The notes beneath the pieces are model-generated. The model had not been told where the DNA came from. It made no database searches and worked only from the letters and a program-made list of their open reading frames with translations. From assembly GCA_910579975.1 (NCBI GenBank), contig CAJTWU010000011.1:1-56719 (forward strand): a DNA stretch of 56,719 bases, read 5' to 3'. Position numbers and translations under genes: made by a program. This DNA is from an uncultured Vampirovibrio sp. (lineage in GTDB: Bacteria; Cyanobacteriota; Vampirovibrionia; Gastranaerophilales; Gastranaerophilaceae). How positions within the stretch are numbered: position 1 is the first letter of the stretch; the number at the start of each line of letters is the position of its first letter. This document shows, piece after piece, positions 31,586 through 40,178 of this stretch.

Positions 31586-34105
31586 CTAAACAAGTTCTGT
31601 ACGGTCAACTTCTTTTGTTGTTACAAATTTAACAATATCTCCTTCTTTAATATCATTAAACTTAACAAACGAAATACCGCATTCAAAACCTTGAGCGACT
31701 TCTTTGACATCATCTTTGAAGCGTTTAAGTTGGTCAACAGAGCCTTTGAATACTTCTTTTCCATCGCGGTAAATTGTTGCAGTATCGTTTCTGTTAATCT
31801 TACCCTCTGTAACATAGCAGCCCGCAATTTTAACTGTTTTACCAATAGTAAAGATTTGACGTATTTCAACTTGACCGGTTACAACCTCTTTAACTTCCGG
31901 AGAAAGAAGCGAAATCATGGTCTTTTCAATATCTTCTAAGATTTGGTAGATAATATCATATTTTTTAATTGTTACACCTTCACGTTCTGCAATTGCAAGA
32001 GCGTTAGAATCTTCTTTTACGGTAAATCCTAGAATTAAAGCATTTGAAGCTGAAGCTAACATAACGTCTGCTTCTGAAATATCACCAACGCCGACGTGAA
32101 TAATTTTTGTAACAATTTCATCAGACTCAAATTGAGCAATAGCTTGAGCAACGGCTTCTGCTGAACCATTTGTATTAGCCTTAATAATCAGGTTCAATTG
32201 AGTTGCACCGTCTTCAGCTGAACCAGACTCACGTCTCATATGTGCAGGAAGCATAGCATCAAGACGCTTGTTGCGTTCACGTTCTTTACGTTTATCAATA
32301 ATAGCTTTCATTTCTTTTTCGTTTTGAACAACTTCGAAATAATCACCCGCATTAGGAACTTCAGTTAAACCTAAAATCTCAACAGGTGTTGAAGGTTCTG
32401 CTTTTTGTATTCTTTCACCTGAATCTGAAAGCAATGCTCTTACACGACCGCAAGCTGTTCCAACAACAATACAATTACCAGTTCTTAGTGTACCATTTTG
32501 TACAAGAAGTGTTGCAACAGGACCTTTACCTTTATCCAAATTTGCTTCAATAACAACCCCTGAAGCTTCTGCTTTAGGATTAGCTTTCAAATCTTGAACT
32601 TCTGCAACAAGTAAAATATATTCAAGAAGTTCATCAATACCTTGACCTTGAAGCGCTGAAACTTTAACTGTAATTGTATCACCACCCCAAGCTTCAGGTA
32701 CAAGTCCGTGTTCTGTTAGCTGTTGTAAAATTCTATCAGGGTCAGCACCAGGCTTATCAATTTTGTTAACAGCAACAATAATAGGAACTTCTGCTGCTTT
32801 TGCATGGTTAATTGCTTCAATTGTTTGAGGCATTATACCGTCATCTGCTGCAACAACAAGAATAGCAATATCTGTAGCTTTAGCACCGCGTGCACGCATT
32901 TCTGTAAAAGCTTCGTGACCTGGAGTATCAACAAAAACTATTTTTCTTTCCTGTTTGTTGTCTAAATAAACAGTATAAGCACCGATTGATTGTGTAATAC
33001 CTCCGACTTCAGTCGCAACAATTTTGTGTTTAGAAGCACGAATACTATCTAACAATGTTGTTTTACCGTGGTCAACGTGACCCATAATTGAAACAACAGG
33101 AGCACGCTTTTTGAGTAACTTTTTATCAACTTCTGTAAGAGCTTTTTGTTTTTGTTCTTTTTCCAACTCTTCTTCCATAAATGCTTCAATGTCTTCCTCA
33201 AGCACTTCAAGTTCGTATTCTTCACAAACTTTTTTGATTGTTTCAACATCAATTAATTGGTTAACAGTTGCCATAACACCTTGAAACATAAGAAATCTAA
33301 CTATTTCAGCCGGAGTTTTTTGAATTTTATCAGCTAATTCTTGAATAGTCATTGGCTGGTTAACTACAATTTGAGTAACAGCTTCTTTTGCTTCTTCCTT
33401 TTGTGAACGCTTTTTGTGCTTTTGAGCAGCAGCTTTTTCAAGAGAAATCATCTCTTGATCTTCTTTTTTAGAATTAAAATCTTTTTCTTTCTTTTTGTTA
33501 TCAACTTTCTTTTTAGACGGGCCTTTTCCTTCATAGATTTCTTGAGGAATAATACGTCTTTCTACAAGCTTCTTTTCTCCGCCTTGTTGTTTATTGAAAG
33601 GTTTTCTTTCTCCACGTTCAGGTTTTTTATCACCATCTTTTTGAACAGGTTTTTGAGGAGCTCTTCTTACAATTTCAATTCTTGACTGATTTTTAGGGTA
33701 TTCAATCTTTGTTCTTTCAACACGAACAACAGGTTTTTCAGCTTTTTTAACAACCGGAGTTTCTTCAACTTTTGGTTCAGGTTTTTCAACAACTTCTATT
33801 TTAGGAGCTTTTTCAACCCTTTTTACTCTTTCAATACGTTCAACTCTTGGAGCTTCCTTTTTAGGTTCTTGTTTAACAACTTCCGGTTCTTCATTTGTTT
33901 TAGCTTTTTTAACAATGAACGCTTTTTTAGCCGAAGTTTTCTTTGGCGCTAAGCCTAAGTGTTCTTTTAGCTTACGTATTTGATCAGGCATAACAGTGTT
34001 CGAGTGCGATTTTACTGCTATCGAGATTTCTGCGAACTTTTCTATGACTTCTTTGCTTGTCATATTAAGCTCTTTTGCTAATTCACTAACTCTTAAACTG
34101 TCCAT
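31586..34105 (-). CDS. infB: Translation initiation factor IF-2
   Basis: The 839-residue GTPase places initiator tRNA on the ribosome. An IF2-N module starts at residue 1 (MDSLRVSELAKELNMTSKEV) and a second one near 250 (MTIQELADKIQKTPAEIVRF). A charged Lys/Glu/Pro linker lies between them. The G domain starts with IMGHVDHGKTTLLD and continues with VDTPGHEAF and NKIDKPGAD; domains II-IV follow. The start overlaps ylxR by 20 bases, so the two are coupled. Confidence 0.97.
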   Translation of the reverse strand: MDSLRVSELAKELNMTSKEVIEKFAEISIAVKSHSNTVMPDQIRKLKEHLGLAPKKTSAKKAFIVKKAKTNEEPEVVKQEPKKEAPRVERIERVKRVEKAPKIEVVEKPEPKVEETPVVKKAEKPVVRVERTKIEYPKNQSRIEIVRRAPQKPVQKDGDKKPERGERKPFNKQQGGEKKLVERRIIPQEIYEGKGPSKKKVDNKKKEKDFNSKKEDQEMISLEKAAAQKHKKRSQKEEAKEAVTQIVVNQPMTIQELADKIQKTPAEIVRFLMFQGVMATVNQLIDVETIKKVCEEYELEVLEEDIEAFMEEELEKEQKQKALTEVDKKLLKKRAPVVSIMGHVDHGKTTLLDSIRASKHKIVATEVGGITQSIGAYTVYLDNKQERKIVFVDTPGHEAFTEMRARGAKATDIAILVVAADDGIMPQTIEAINHAKAAEVPIIVAVNKIDKPGADPDRILQQLTEHGLVPEAWGGDTITVKVSALQGQGIDELLEYILLVAEVQDLKANPKAEASGVVIEANLDKGKGPVATLLVQNGTLRTGNCIVVGTACGRVRALLSDSGERIQKAEPSTPVEILGLTEVPNAGDYFEVVQNEKEMKAIIDKRKERERNKRLDAMLPAHMRRESGSAEDGATQLNLIIKANTNGSAEAVAQAIAQFESDEIVTKIIHVGVGDISEADVMLASASNALILGFTVKEDSNALAIAEREGVTIKKYDIIYQILEDIEKTMISLLSPEVKEVVTGQVEIRQIFTIGKTVKIAGCYVTEGKINRNDTATIYRDGKEVFKGSVDQLKRFKDDVKEVAQGFECGISFVKFNDIKEGDIVKFVTTKEVDRTELV

Positions 34106-34331
34106 TAATTAATAGTCCTTTCAAATCTTCGGATGTCTTTAGCACCCTGTTTAATTTATTTTTTTTTAATGCCTTATCTATACAACTTTGATTATAACAA
34201 AGATATGCTGATCTGCCAAATGTTTTGGAATCAGGATTCAAAACCAACTTGCCCGTTTGAGACTCTTTAGTTATCTTTATCATACTCTCACGAGGTTTCA
34301 GCTCCCCGCAGCCAACGCATTTTCTATCCAA
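34086..34331 (-). CDS. ylxR: YlxR family (DUF448) RNA-binding protein
   Basis: The 81-residue protein begins CVGCGELKPRESMIKI and carries GRSAYLCYNQSCID, the YlxR signature. It normally sits between nusA and infB and binds RNA; in some bacteria it affects RNase P and transcription. Here prfA, not nusA, lies upstream, overlapping by 8 bases. Confidence 0.92.
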   Translation of the reverse strand: MDRKCVGCGELKPRESMIKITKESQTGKLVLNPDSKTFGRSAYLCYNQSCIDKALKKNKLNRVLKTSEDLKGLLINGQFKS

Positions 34332-35406
34332 CTTCTGCCAACTTTTCTAACTTCAATTTCTGGTCATACTCAACCAATAAGTTAATCAAATCGTCTAACT
34401 CACCATCAATAACAGTCCAAACATTTAAGTTTTGACCAATTCTATGGTCGGTTAAACGACCTTGCGGGAAGTTATATGTTCTGATACGTTCACTTCTATC
34501 TCCCGTACCAACCTGCGAACGGCGAAGGTCGGTGATTTCCTGCATTTGTTTTTGAACTTCCATATCATAAAGTTTTGCTTTCAAAATTTGAAGCGCACGT
34601 TCTTTGTTTTGCAACTGTGAGCGTTCTTCTGTACAGAAAATCATAATACCGGTTGGTTTGTGGAAAACACGTGCTGCGGTTTCAACTTTGTTTACGTTTT
34701 GTCCGCCGGCACCACCGGAGCGGGCTGTAGTAATTTCGATATCATTCATATTGAGTTCAACTTCAACATCATCTACTTCAGGCATAACAGCCACCGTTGC
34801 AGTTGAAGTATGTACTCTGCCTTGAGATTCTGTAGCCGGCACTCTTTGTACACGATGAACTCCTGATTCGTATTTAAGACGAGAATAGATACTGTCGCCT
34901 TTCATTGAAATAATTACTTCACTTACACCGCCGGCTTCACACTCTGTTTTAGACAAAACTTGAGTTTGCCATCCCATTTTATCAGCATATCTGATATACA
35001 TTCTCATCAAATCACCGGCAAAAATGTTTGCTTCGTCTCCGCCGGCACCTCCGCGGATTTCCAGCATAATATCTTTATCATCCATCGGGTCACGAGGAAG
35101 AAGAAGAACTTTCATTCTTTCTTCGTATTCAGGAAGTTTTGCTTCGTTTTCTTCCATTTCTATTTTAAGAAAAGATCTCATTTCCTCATCTTTTTCTTCA
35201 AAAATCATTTGTTTAGCTTCTTCAATAGCATCTGTTGCTTTTTTCCAGGCATAATAAAGTTCAACAGTTTCTTCCATTGATTTTCTTTGCTTAGACAAAT
35301 CTCTAAACTTGTTATAATCCTGAATTACGGCTGGATCAGAAAGAGTTTCGCCAAGTTCAATGTAGCGTTGTTCAATCTGAATAATTTTATCTAACATGTC
35401 TTTCAT
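34324..35406 (-). CDS. prfA: Peptide chain release factor 1
   Basis: The 360-residue class I factor ends translation at UAA and UAG. The peptidyl-tRNA hydrolysis loop is SGGAGGQNVNK. The stop-recognition region follows VHRVQRVPATESQGRVHTS with the RF1 type length and no frameshift typical of prfB. GAGGTAAG is the ribosome site. It starts the prfA-ylxR-infB unit. Confidence 0.95.
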   Translation of the reverse strand: MKDMLDKIIQIEQRYIELGETLSDPAVIQDYNKFRDLSKQRKSMEETVELYYAWKKATDAIEEAKQMIFEEKDEEMRSFLKIEMEENEAKLPEYEERMKVLLLPRDPMDDKDIMLEIRGGAGGDEANIFAGDLMRMYIRYADKMGWQTQVLSKTECEAGGVSEVIISMKGDSIYSRLKYESGVHRVQRVPATESQGRVHTSTATVAVMPEVDDVEVELNMNDIEITTARSGGAGGQNVNKVETAARVFHKPTGIMIFCTEERSQLQNKERALQILKAKLYDMEVQKQMQEITDLRRSQVGTGDRSERIRTYNFPQGRLTDHRIGQNLNVWTVIDGELDDLINLLVEYDQKLKLEKLAEVG

Positions 35407-35447
35407 AATTACTTACCTCTTTAAAGTAAGTATATCACAAAAAAGAT

Positions 35448-36407
35448 TTAAAACCGCAAACAAGCAGAACAATGGTTTGGAGCTTTTTGCTCTAAAACAG
35501 GGTTTTTAATATCACAACAGCCGGGTTTTGCAAACTCACATCTGGGATGAAACTTACATCCGCTGATTTTTTCCTGAATAGATGGCGGCGCTCCCGCAAT
35601 TGTTTTGAGTTTTTGCGCCGGATTGGCTGACGGTAGAGAACTTAAAAGCGCAATTGAATATGGATGTTTAGGATTTTTGAAAAATTCATAAGCATTGGCT
35701 TGTTCTACCACATGTCCTGAATACATAACAGTAACTGTATCCGTGTAATTACTCACAAGCGCTAAATCATGAGAAATTAATAAAACTGTTGTATTAAACT
35801 CTTGTTTTATATCCGCAATCAAATCCATAATCTGCTTTTGTATAGTCACATCCAAAGCCGTTGTAGGTTCATCTGCAATAATTAATTCTGCATTTGTAGC
35901 AAGAGCCATTGCGATAATTATACGCTGTTTCATCCCGCCTGAAAATTCATGGGGATAAAAATTAAATTTCTTTTCAGCCTCAGGAATTTTAACTAAATCC
36001 ATAACCTCACGCGCTTTTCTCATTGCTTGTCTGGTTGTTACATTTGAATGGGCTTTAATGGACTCAATCAATTGGTTGCCTATTGTATACAAAGGATTTA
36101 GAGAGGTCATAGGGTCTTGTGGAATTAAAGCAATCTTATTCCCACGAAGTTCTCTCATTTGTTTTTCTTTGTAATTTAAAAGATTTTCTCCTTTAAAAAT
36201 AACTTCTCCGCTTTGAATAAAAGCAGTTTTAGGCAAAAGCCGCATAACAGACATTGCGGTCATTGTCTTGCCGCACCCGGACTCACCTACAACTGCATGA
36301 ATTTTGCCTTTTTCAAAACAAATGTTTATATCATACAGAGCCTGATAATTTTCTTCCTCTCCTCGAAAAAACAAGTTAAGATTTTTTATTTCCAAAAGAT
36401 TAGTCAT
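35448..36407 (-). CDS. Oligopeptide/dipeptide ABC transporter ATP-binding protein, OppD/DppD type
   Basis: The 319-residue protein has Walker A GESGCGKTMT, signature FSGGMKQRI, Walker B IIADEPTTALD and switch histidine in SHDLALV. The C-terminal Cys-rich tail (GCKFHPRCEFAKPGCCDI, CSACLRF) is typical of OppD/DppD and often binds an iron-sulfur cluster. Permease, binding protein and OppF partner are absent here, so it is an orphan subunit. TAAAAT ends 6 bases before the ATG without a ribosome site, indicating a leaderless mRNA. Confidence 0.9.
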   Translation of the reverse strand: MTNLLEIKNLNLFFRGEEENYQALYDINICFEKGKIHAVVGESGCGKTMTAMSVMRLLPKTAFIQSGEVIFKGENLLNYKEKQMRELRGNKIALIPQDPMTSLNPLYTIGNQLIESIKAHSNVTTRQAMRKAREVMDLVKIPEAEKKFNFYPHEFSGGMKQRIIIAMALATNAELIIADEPTTALDVTIQKQIMDLIADIKQEFNTTVLLISHDLALVSNYTDTVTVMYSGHVVEQANAYEFFKNPKHPYSIALLSSLPSANPAQKLKTIAGAPPSIQEKISGCKFHPRCEFAKPGCCDIKNPVLEQKAPNHCSACLRF

Positions 36408-36461
36408 AAGTCTATTTTATATTTAAAACTGAAATAATGGAATAAGCGAGAAGGAGGATAC

Positions 36462-36490
36462 TTGTAATTACAACATATTTGTACTAGAAT
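36462..36490 (+). promoter_or_regulatory. dnaN promoter
   Basis: TTGTAA (36462-36467), 17 bases, TAGAAT (36485-36490); a leader of about 28 bases includes GAGGGG before the dnaN ATG. Confidence 0.55.
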
Positions 36491-36524
36491 ATTGTAGTAC
36501 TTTAGACATTGAGGGGTGTGGGAT

Positions 36525-37646
36525 ATGAAATTTGTTGCCGGAAAAGAAGATTTATTAAACGGTATTAGAATTGTCGAAAGAGCTACAGTTGTTAAAGGAT
36601 TGCAGCCTGTTCTTGCTAATGTTTTGATTGAAACAGTAGGTTTAAACCAAATTAAATTAACTGCAACAGATTTTGACTTATCAATTACAACTTTAATTGA
36701 AGCAAATGTTGAAGAAGAAGGAAAAATAACACTTCCTGCTAAAAAACTCGGTGAAATTATTTCAAGATTACAAGATGAACTTATTAAAATTGAACTTAAC
36801 GGTTCTGTTGCAACAATTACCTGTAAAAACTCAAAATTTGATATTATAGGTATTTCTGCAAACGAGTTTCCTCAAGTTGAAGAAAATATATCAGAAGAAG
36901 ACTCAATCGAAATTGAAACAAAACCTTTCACAAAAGCTATCCGTCAAGTTGTTTCAGCTGCTGCTGGATATGAAACAAACAACCTTCTTTCAGGTGTTGT
37001 ATGTGAAGTTAACAAAAATATTTTAGAAATGGCTGCAACAGATGGTAACAGACTAGCTCGTGTAAGAGAAGTTGTTAAAAATAATTCTGTTGATAGTGAA
37101 AAAGTTTTTGAAATGTTGATTTCTTCAAAAGTTCTTGCAGAACTTTCAAAAATTTCTGTTTTAACAGACTCTGAAAACATAAAAATATGCAAAGAAGTTA
37201 AGAAAATTGTAATCACTATTGATAAAACAAAAATGATTACACGTCTTATGCAAGGACAATTCCCTAAATATAACCAGCTAATTCCACAAACTTTTCCAAA
37301 AGAAGCAAAAGTTAATAAAAATGATTTAATTTCTGCTCTTGAAAGAGTTGCAGTTATGGTTAACGAAAAAAACAGTATTGTAAAATTTGAGTTTATTGAT
37401 AACACATTAAAATTATCAGGAGACTCTCCGGAAGCTGGTAATTCTCAAGACGAAATAGAAGCAAAATATATGGGCGAACCTCTTGCTATTGCATTCAACT
37501 ACAAATTTGTACTTGAGTTCTTAAAGATTGTTGAATCAGATGAAATCACTGTTCAATTAAATACACCATTATCTGCAACAGTATTTGCACCATGTTCAGA
37601 TGAAGATTATATTTATTTGGTTATGCCTGTACAGTTAAGAAGCTAG
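36525..37646 (+). CDS. dnaN: DNA polymerase III beta subunit (sliding clamp)
   Basis: The 373-residue clamp has three repeats; landmarks are TVVKGLQPVLANVLIE, TDFDLSITTLIEA, TDGNRLARVREVV and the C-terminal YLVMPVQLRS. The dimeric ring tethers polymerases to DNA. ATG 36525 is preferred to the GTG at 36516 because the GAGGGG site suits it. dnaA and DnaA-box clusters are absent, so this is not an obvious origin region. Confidence 0.96.
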   Translation: MKFVAGKEDLLNGIRIVERATVVKGLQPVLANVLIETVGLNQIKLTATDFDLSITTLIEANVEEEGKITLPAKKLGEIISRLQDELIKIELNGSVATITCKNSKFDIIGISANEFPQVEENISEEDSIEIETKPFTKAIRQVVSAAAGYETNNLLSGVVCEVNKNILEMAATDGNRLARVREVVKNNSVDSEKVFEMLISSKVLAELSKISVLTDSENIKICKEVKKIVITIDKTKMITRLMQGQFPKYNQLIPQTFPKEAKVNKNDLISALERVAVMVNEKNSIVKFEFIDNTLKLSGDSPEAGNSQDEIEAKYMGEPLAIAFNYKFVLEFLKIVESDEITVQLNTPLSATVFAPCSDEDYIYLVMPVQLRS

Positions 37647-37678
37647 TGCCAACCAGCATAAAACCGGCTGGTAGTTCG

Positions 37679-37739
37679 TTCCAAAGGAGCACTTGGAAGG
37701 GCAAGTTTAGTTAATAGTTAAGCGGGATGTGCTCCGCCC
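37679..37739 (+). promoter_or_regulatory. Pseudoknot-capable leader upstream of leuD
   Basis: TTCCAA / TTGGAA (37679-37684 with 37693-37698) form a hairpin whose 8-base loop contains GGAGCAC (37686-37692). This loop is exactly complementary to GTGCTCC (37729-37735), 37 bases downstream and close to the leuD ribosome site; GGGC (37699-37702) can also pair with GCCC (37736-37739). The H-type pseudoknot suggests a ligand-sensing or translational control element. A separate hairpin CCAGC/GCTGG lies just after dnaN. Confidence 0.55.
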
Positions 37740-37752
37740 AAAGGTTGAAAAA

Positions 37753-38250
37753 ATGAGAGGACAAGCTTTTAAATTCGGAGATAACATTTCAACAGACCAT
37801 ATAGCACCAGGTCGGTTATTTCACTTACGTTCTGATTTACAGGAATTTGCAAAACACGTTCTTGAAGATGCTGATGAAAATTTTGCCAAAACAATGAAAA
37901 AAGGCGACTTTGTTGTTGCAGGTAACAATTTTGGTTTAGGTTCATCACGTGAACATGCACCGCAGATTATTAAAATTGCCGGAGTTGGCGCTGTTATTGC
38001 AAAATCTTTTGCTAGAATTTTTTATCGTAACGCAATTAATATCGGACTTTTGGCAATTGAATGCGACACGGATGGAATAGATGCCGGAGATGAGTTAGAA
38101 CTAGACATCAAGGGCGGTACGCTCAAAAACTTAACCAAAGGAACCATTACAGCTATTGAACCATTGCCTGATGTTATGATAAGATTACTCAATGATGGTG
38201 GTCTGATTGAACATATTAAAAAGAATGGTGATTTAGTACTTAGTAATTAG
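37753..38250 (+). CDS. leuD: 3-isopropylmalate dehydratase small subunit (LeuD/HacB type)
   Basis: The 165-residue protein has the aconitase-swivel pattern: FGDNISTDHIAPGR, GDFVVAGNNFGLGSSREHAP and FYRNAINIGLLAIE. With LeuC it isomerises isopropylmalate in leucine synthesis. LeuC is not nearby, which is unusual as the two are often adjacent. Some short members act on homoaconitate or citramalate products. ATG 37753 follows AAAGGTT; a GTG at 37729 lies inside the leader helix. Confidence 0.88.
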   Translation: MRGQAFKFGDNISTDHIAPGRLFHLRSDLQEFAKHVLEDADENFAKTMKKGDFVVAGNNFGLGSSREHAPQIIKIAGVGAVIAKSFARIFYRNAINIGLLAIECDTDGIDAGDELELDIKGGTLKNLTKGTITAIEPLPDVMIRLLNDGGLIEHIKKNGDLVLSN

Positions 38251-38259
38251 GAGAGAAGA

Positions 38260-38769
38260 ATGGCTGATAATAAATTTAACCTGGATTGTCCGGCATGTGG
38301 AAAACAAATGACAAAACTTTACATGGAAGAAGCCGGTGTAAATATTGATATTTGTCTTGAAGGATGCGGCGGGATTTATTTTGATAATAGAGAATTAGAA
38401 AAATTTAATGACTCAAATGAAAAAATTGATGAAATTTTGAATGCTATTGAAGGTAAACATTTTGAACCGACTGAAGACAAAGAAATTCGTATATGCTCTG
38501 TTTGCGGTATTCCAATGACAAAAATGGGTGCTGCTAACGGAGAAGTTCAAATTGATGTTTGCAACAGCTGTGGTGCTAAATTCTTAGACAATGGAGAATT
38601 GCAAAAAATAAGAGAAAGTGTCGATAAACCTAATGCCAAAGCAGACATGCTTATGGATATAATGTATGAAGAAAACATGAGAAATATTACAAAAATATCG
38701 CCAAATAAATCATTGTTTCGAGAAAAACGAAGAGCATTCTTTGAAAATTTAGCAAAAAGATTTATATAA
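38260..38769 (+). CDS. Tandem TFIIB-type zinc ribbon protein
   Basis: The 169-residue protein has two zf-TFIIB-like repeats. The first is CPACGKQMTKLYME with CLEGCGGIYFDNRELEKF, the second CSVCGIPMTKMG with CNSCGAKFLDNGELQKI. Each binds one zinc. A helical basic tail (REKRRAFFENLAKRFI) follows. The function of this widespread family is unknown; nucleic acid or protein binding is likely. GGAGAG lies before the ATG, 10 bases after leuD, so co-transcription is likely. Confidence 0.8.
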   Translation: MADNKFNLDCPACGKQMTKLYMEEAGVNIDICLEGCGGIYFDNRELEKFNDSNEKIDEILNAIEGKHFEPTEDKEIRICSVCGIPMTKMGAANGEVQIDVCNSCGAKFLDNGELQKIRESVDKPNAKADMLMDIMYEENMRNITKISPNKSLFREKRRAFFENLAKRFI

Positions 38770-38772
38770 TGA

Positions 38773-38798
38773 AAAAGCGGAGTTTAAACTCCGCTTTT
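38773..38798. terminator. Bidirectional terminator zinc ribbon / HAD hydrolase
   Basis: AAAAGCGGAGT / ACTCCGCTTTT (38773-38783 with 38788-38798) around TTAA. The minus-strand stop codon (38784-38786) is the loop itself. Confidence 0.9.
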
Positions 38799-39467
38799 TA
38801 TTTTAAACATTGTTCTATCAAATTCATCAAAGTTTTTAATAATCCCATCTAAACCATCAATTTTCTCATAAAACCCGATTGGTTCAAGAGAAGCAATTGC
38901 AATAATTTTACCAATGCCGGCACTTTTTGCTGAATTTATTCCCGCAATAGCATCTTCTACAACAACACAATCTTTTGGATTTAATCCGATTTTCTCTGCT
39001 GCAATCATAAAAATATCAGGAGCCGGTTTACCGGGGATTGTACCATCAGAATATACAATTTTATCAATATCAAACCAGTTTTCAAGATGAAACTCTTTAA
39101 TATAAAATTCAACATTGTCCCGCTCAGACATAGTCGCAATTGTTCTGGGAATATTGTTTTCTTTTAGAAAATCCAAAAACTCTTCTGCTCCGGGAGCAAG
39201 TTTGAAATTTTTTGGGTCTGAAAGACAACGCTTTCTATAAAGAGATTCTTTTTCATATGCGTATTTTTCAACCATTTCTTTGGAAGGTTTTTTACCTATT
39301 GCATACTCAATAATATCTTCGTTTGTATGCCCGAACATTTTGTCGCGCATTTCCTCATCAGAAAATTCAGTTCCTCTAAGAATTTTTGAAAATTCTCTCC
39401 AAGCCTCGTAATGTAATTTAGAGTCCCAATATAAAGTTCCGTTAAAATCAAAAATTATTCCTTGCAT
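38784..39467 (-). CDS. HAD-superfamily hydrolase, beta-phosphoglucomutase-like
   Basis: The 227-residue protein has a helical cap. Motif I reads DFNGTLYWD, so the second Asp of DxDGT, the general acid-base, is Asn. Motif II is TMSERDN, motif III GKPAPDIF and motif IV VVEDAIAGINSAKSAG. The Asn may slow phosphatase or mutase chemistry. The substrate is probably a sugar phosphate. The ATG is 6 bases after TATGAT with TTGAGA at 17 bases, a clean leaderless promoter; an earlier in-frame ATG at 39485 lies upstream of that box. Confidence 0.85.
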   Translation of the reverse strand: MQGIIFDFNGTLYWDSKLHYEAWREFSKILRGTEFSDEEMRDKMFGHTNEDIIEYAIGKKPSKEMVEKYAYEKESLYRKRCLSDPKNFKLAPGAEEFLDFLKENNIPRTIATMSERDNVEFYIKEFHLENWFDIDKIVYSDGTIPGKPAPDIFMIAAEKIGLNPKDCVVVEDAIAGINSAKSAGIGKIIAIASLEPIGFYEKIDGLDGIIKNFDEFDRTMFKIKSGV

Positions 39468-39473
39468 AAAATA

Positions 39474-39513
39474 ATCATACCCCATTGATAGGTTTTTCTC
39501 AATATGGTAAAAT
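39474..39513. promoter_or_regulatory. Overlapping divergent promoters (HAD - and PilZ +)
   Basis: Minus: TTGAGA (39497-39502), 17 bases, TATGAT (39474-39479). Plus: TTGATA (39485-39490), 17 bases, TAAAAT (39508-39513). The two promoters interlock completely, so they should compete for polymerase. Confidence 0.65.
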
Positions 39514-39536
39514 AAATTATATAAGAGGGCTTGGAT

Positions 39537-40178
39537 ATGAAATTTAATTTAAACTTAGAAGATATTAAATATATAAAAATTTTGTATAAAGATTTCTCTG
39601 GAAATCCTTGTACCACAAGAGCTGCAATAAAATCAGTTAATGAAAGAGAAATAGTTGCATGTGCAAAATTTGAAAATTTAATACAAATAGAAACCCCTCA
39701 AGAAACAACCTTAAGCATTGTTTGTAATGATGGACTATATAGAACAAAAACAAATCTTAAATCAATTGATTATGCAGAGCCATATATTTTCTTTGCACTT
39801 GAAACACCACAAGGGCTGGAGTACCAGCAAAATAGAGAATATTTTAGGGTTCCTGCAAAATACAACTGTGTTTACTCGATTACATCAGAAGATAAAATAA
39901 AAGAATTTACAACACATACATGCGATATTTCTGCAAACGGAGTAAGCATATTCATGCCTGTACATGAAATATCAAATGAGGAATCAGAAATTGAAATTGC
40001 TTTTAATGATATTAAAATTGCAGCAAGAATTAAATATGTAAGAAGCGAAAAATTTGAAGACGGCTATAAGTTATCATTCACTTATACAGGCATTTCAAAT
40101 TTAGACCGGGATTTTATTTCTCAAGTCTGCATACAAAAACAGCTTGAACAGCGCCGTAATTTTAATTCTGCAATCTAA
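39537..40178 (+). CDS. PilZ domain protein (c-di-GMP receptor candidate)
   Basis: The 213-residue protein has a YcgR-like N-terminal half and a PilZ domain (about 95-205). RxxxR is R100 to R104 in NREYFRVPAKY and the second motif is DISANG (130-135), matching DxSxxG. These residues bind cyclic di-GMP in the family. It may link c-di-GMP to flagellar or pilus behaviour, in keeping with the flagellar and pilus genes in this window. GAGGG lies 9 bases before ATG 39537. Its end overlaps the convergent gene by 17 bases. Confidence 0.88.
   Translation: MKFNLNLEDIKYIKILYKDFSGNPCTTRAAIKSVNEREIVACAKFENLIQIETPQETTLSIVCNDGLYRTKTNLKSIDYAEPYIFFALETPQGLEYQQNREYFRVPAKYNCVYSITSEDKIKEFTTHTCDISANGVSIFMPVHEISNEESEIEIAFNDIKIAARIKYVRSEKFEDGYKLSFTYTGISNLDRDFISQVCIQKQLEQRRNFNSAI

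Noticed and set aside
33416..33685. Plus-strand 89-codon frame inside infB
   Set aside because: Phe/Leu-rich antisense of the Lys/Glu-rich infB linker.
36408..36525. Replication origin near dnaN
   Set aside because: No dnaA gene and no cluster of TTATCCACA-type boxes upstream of dnaN.
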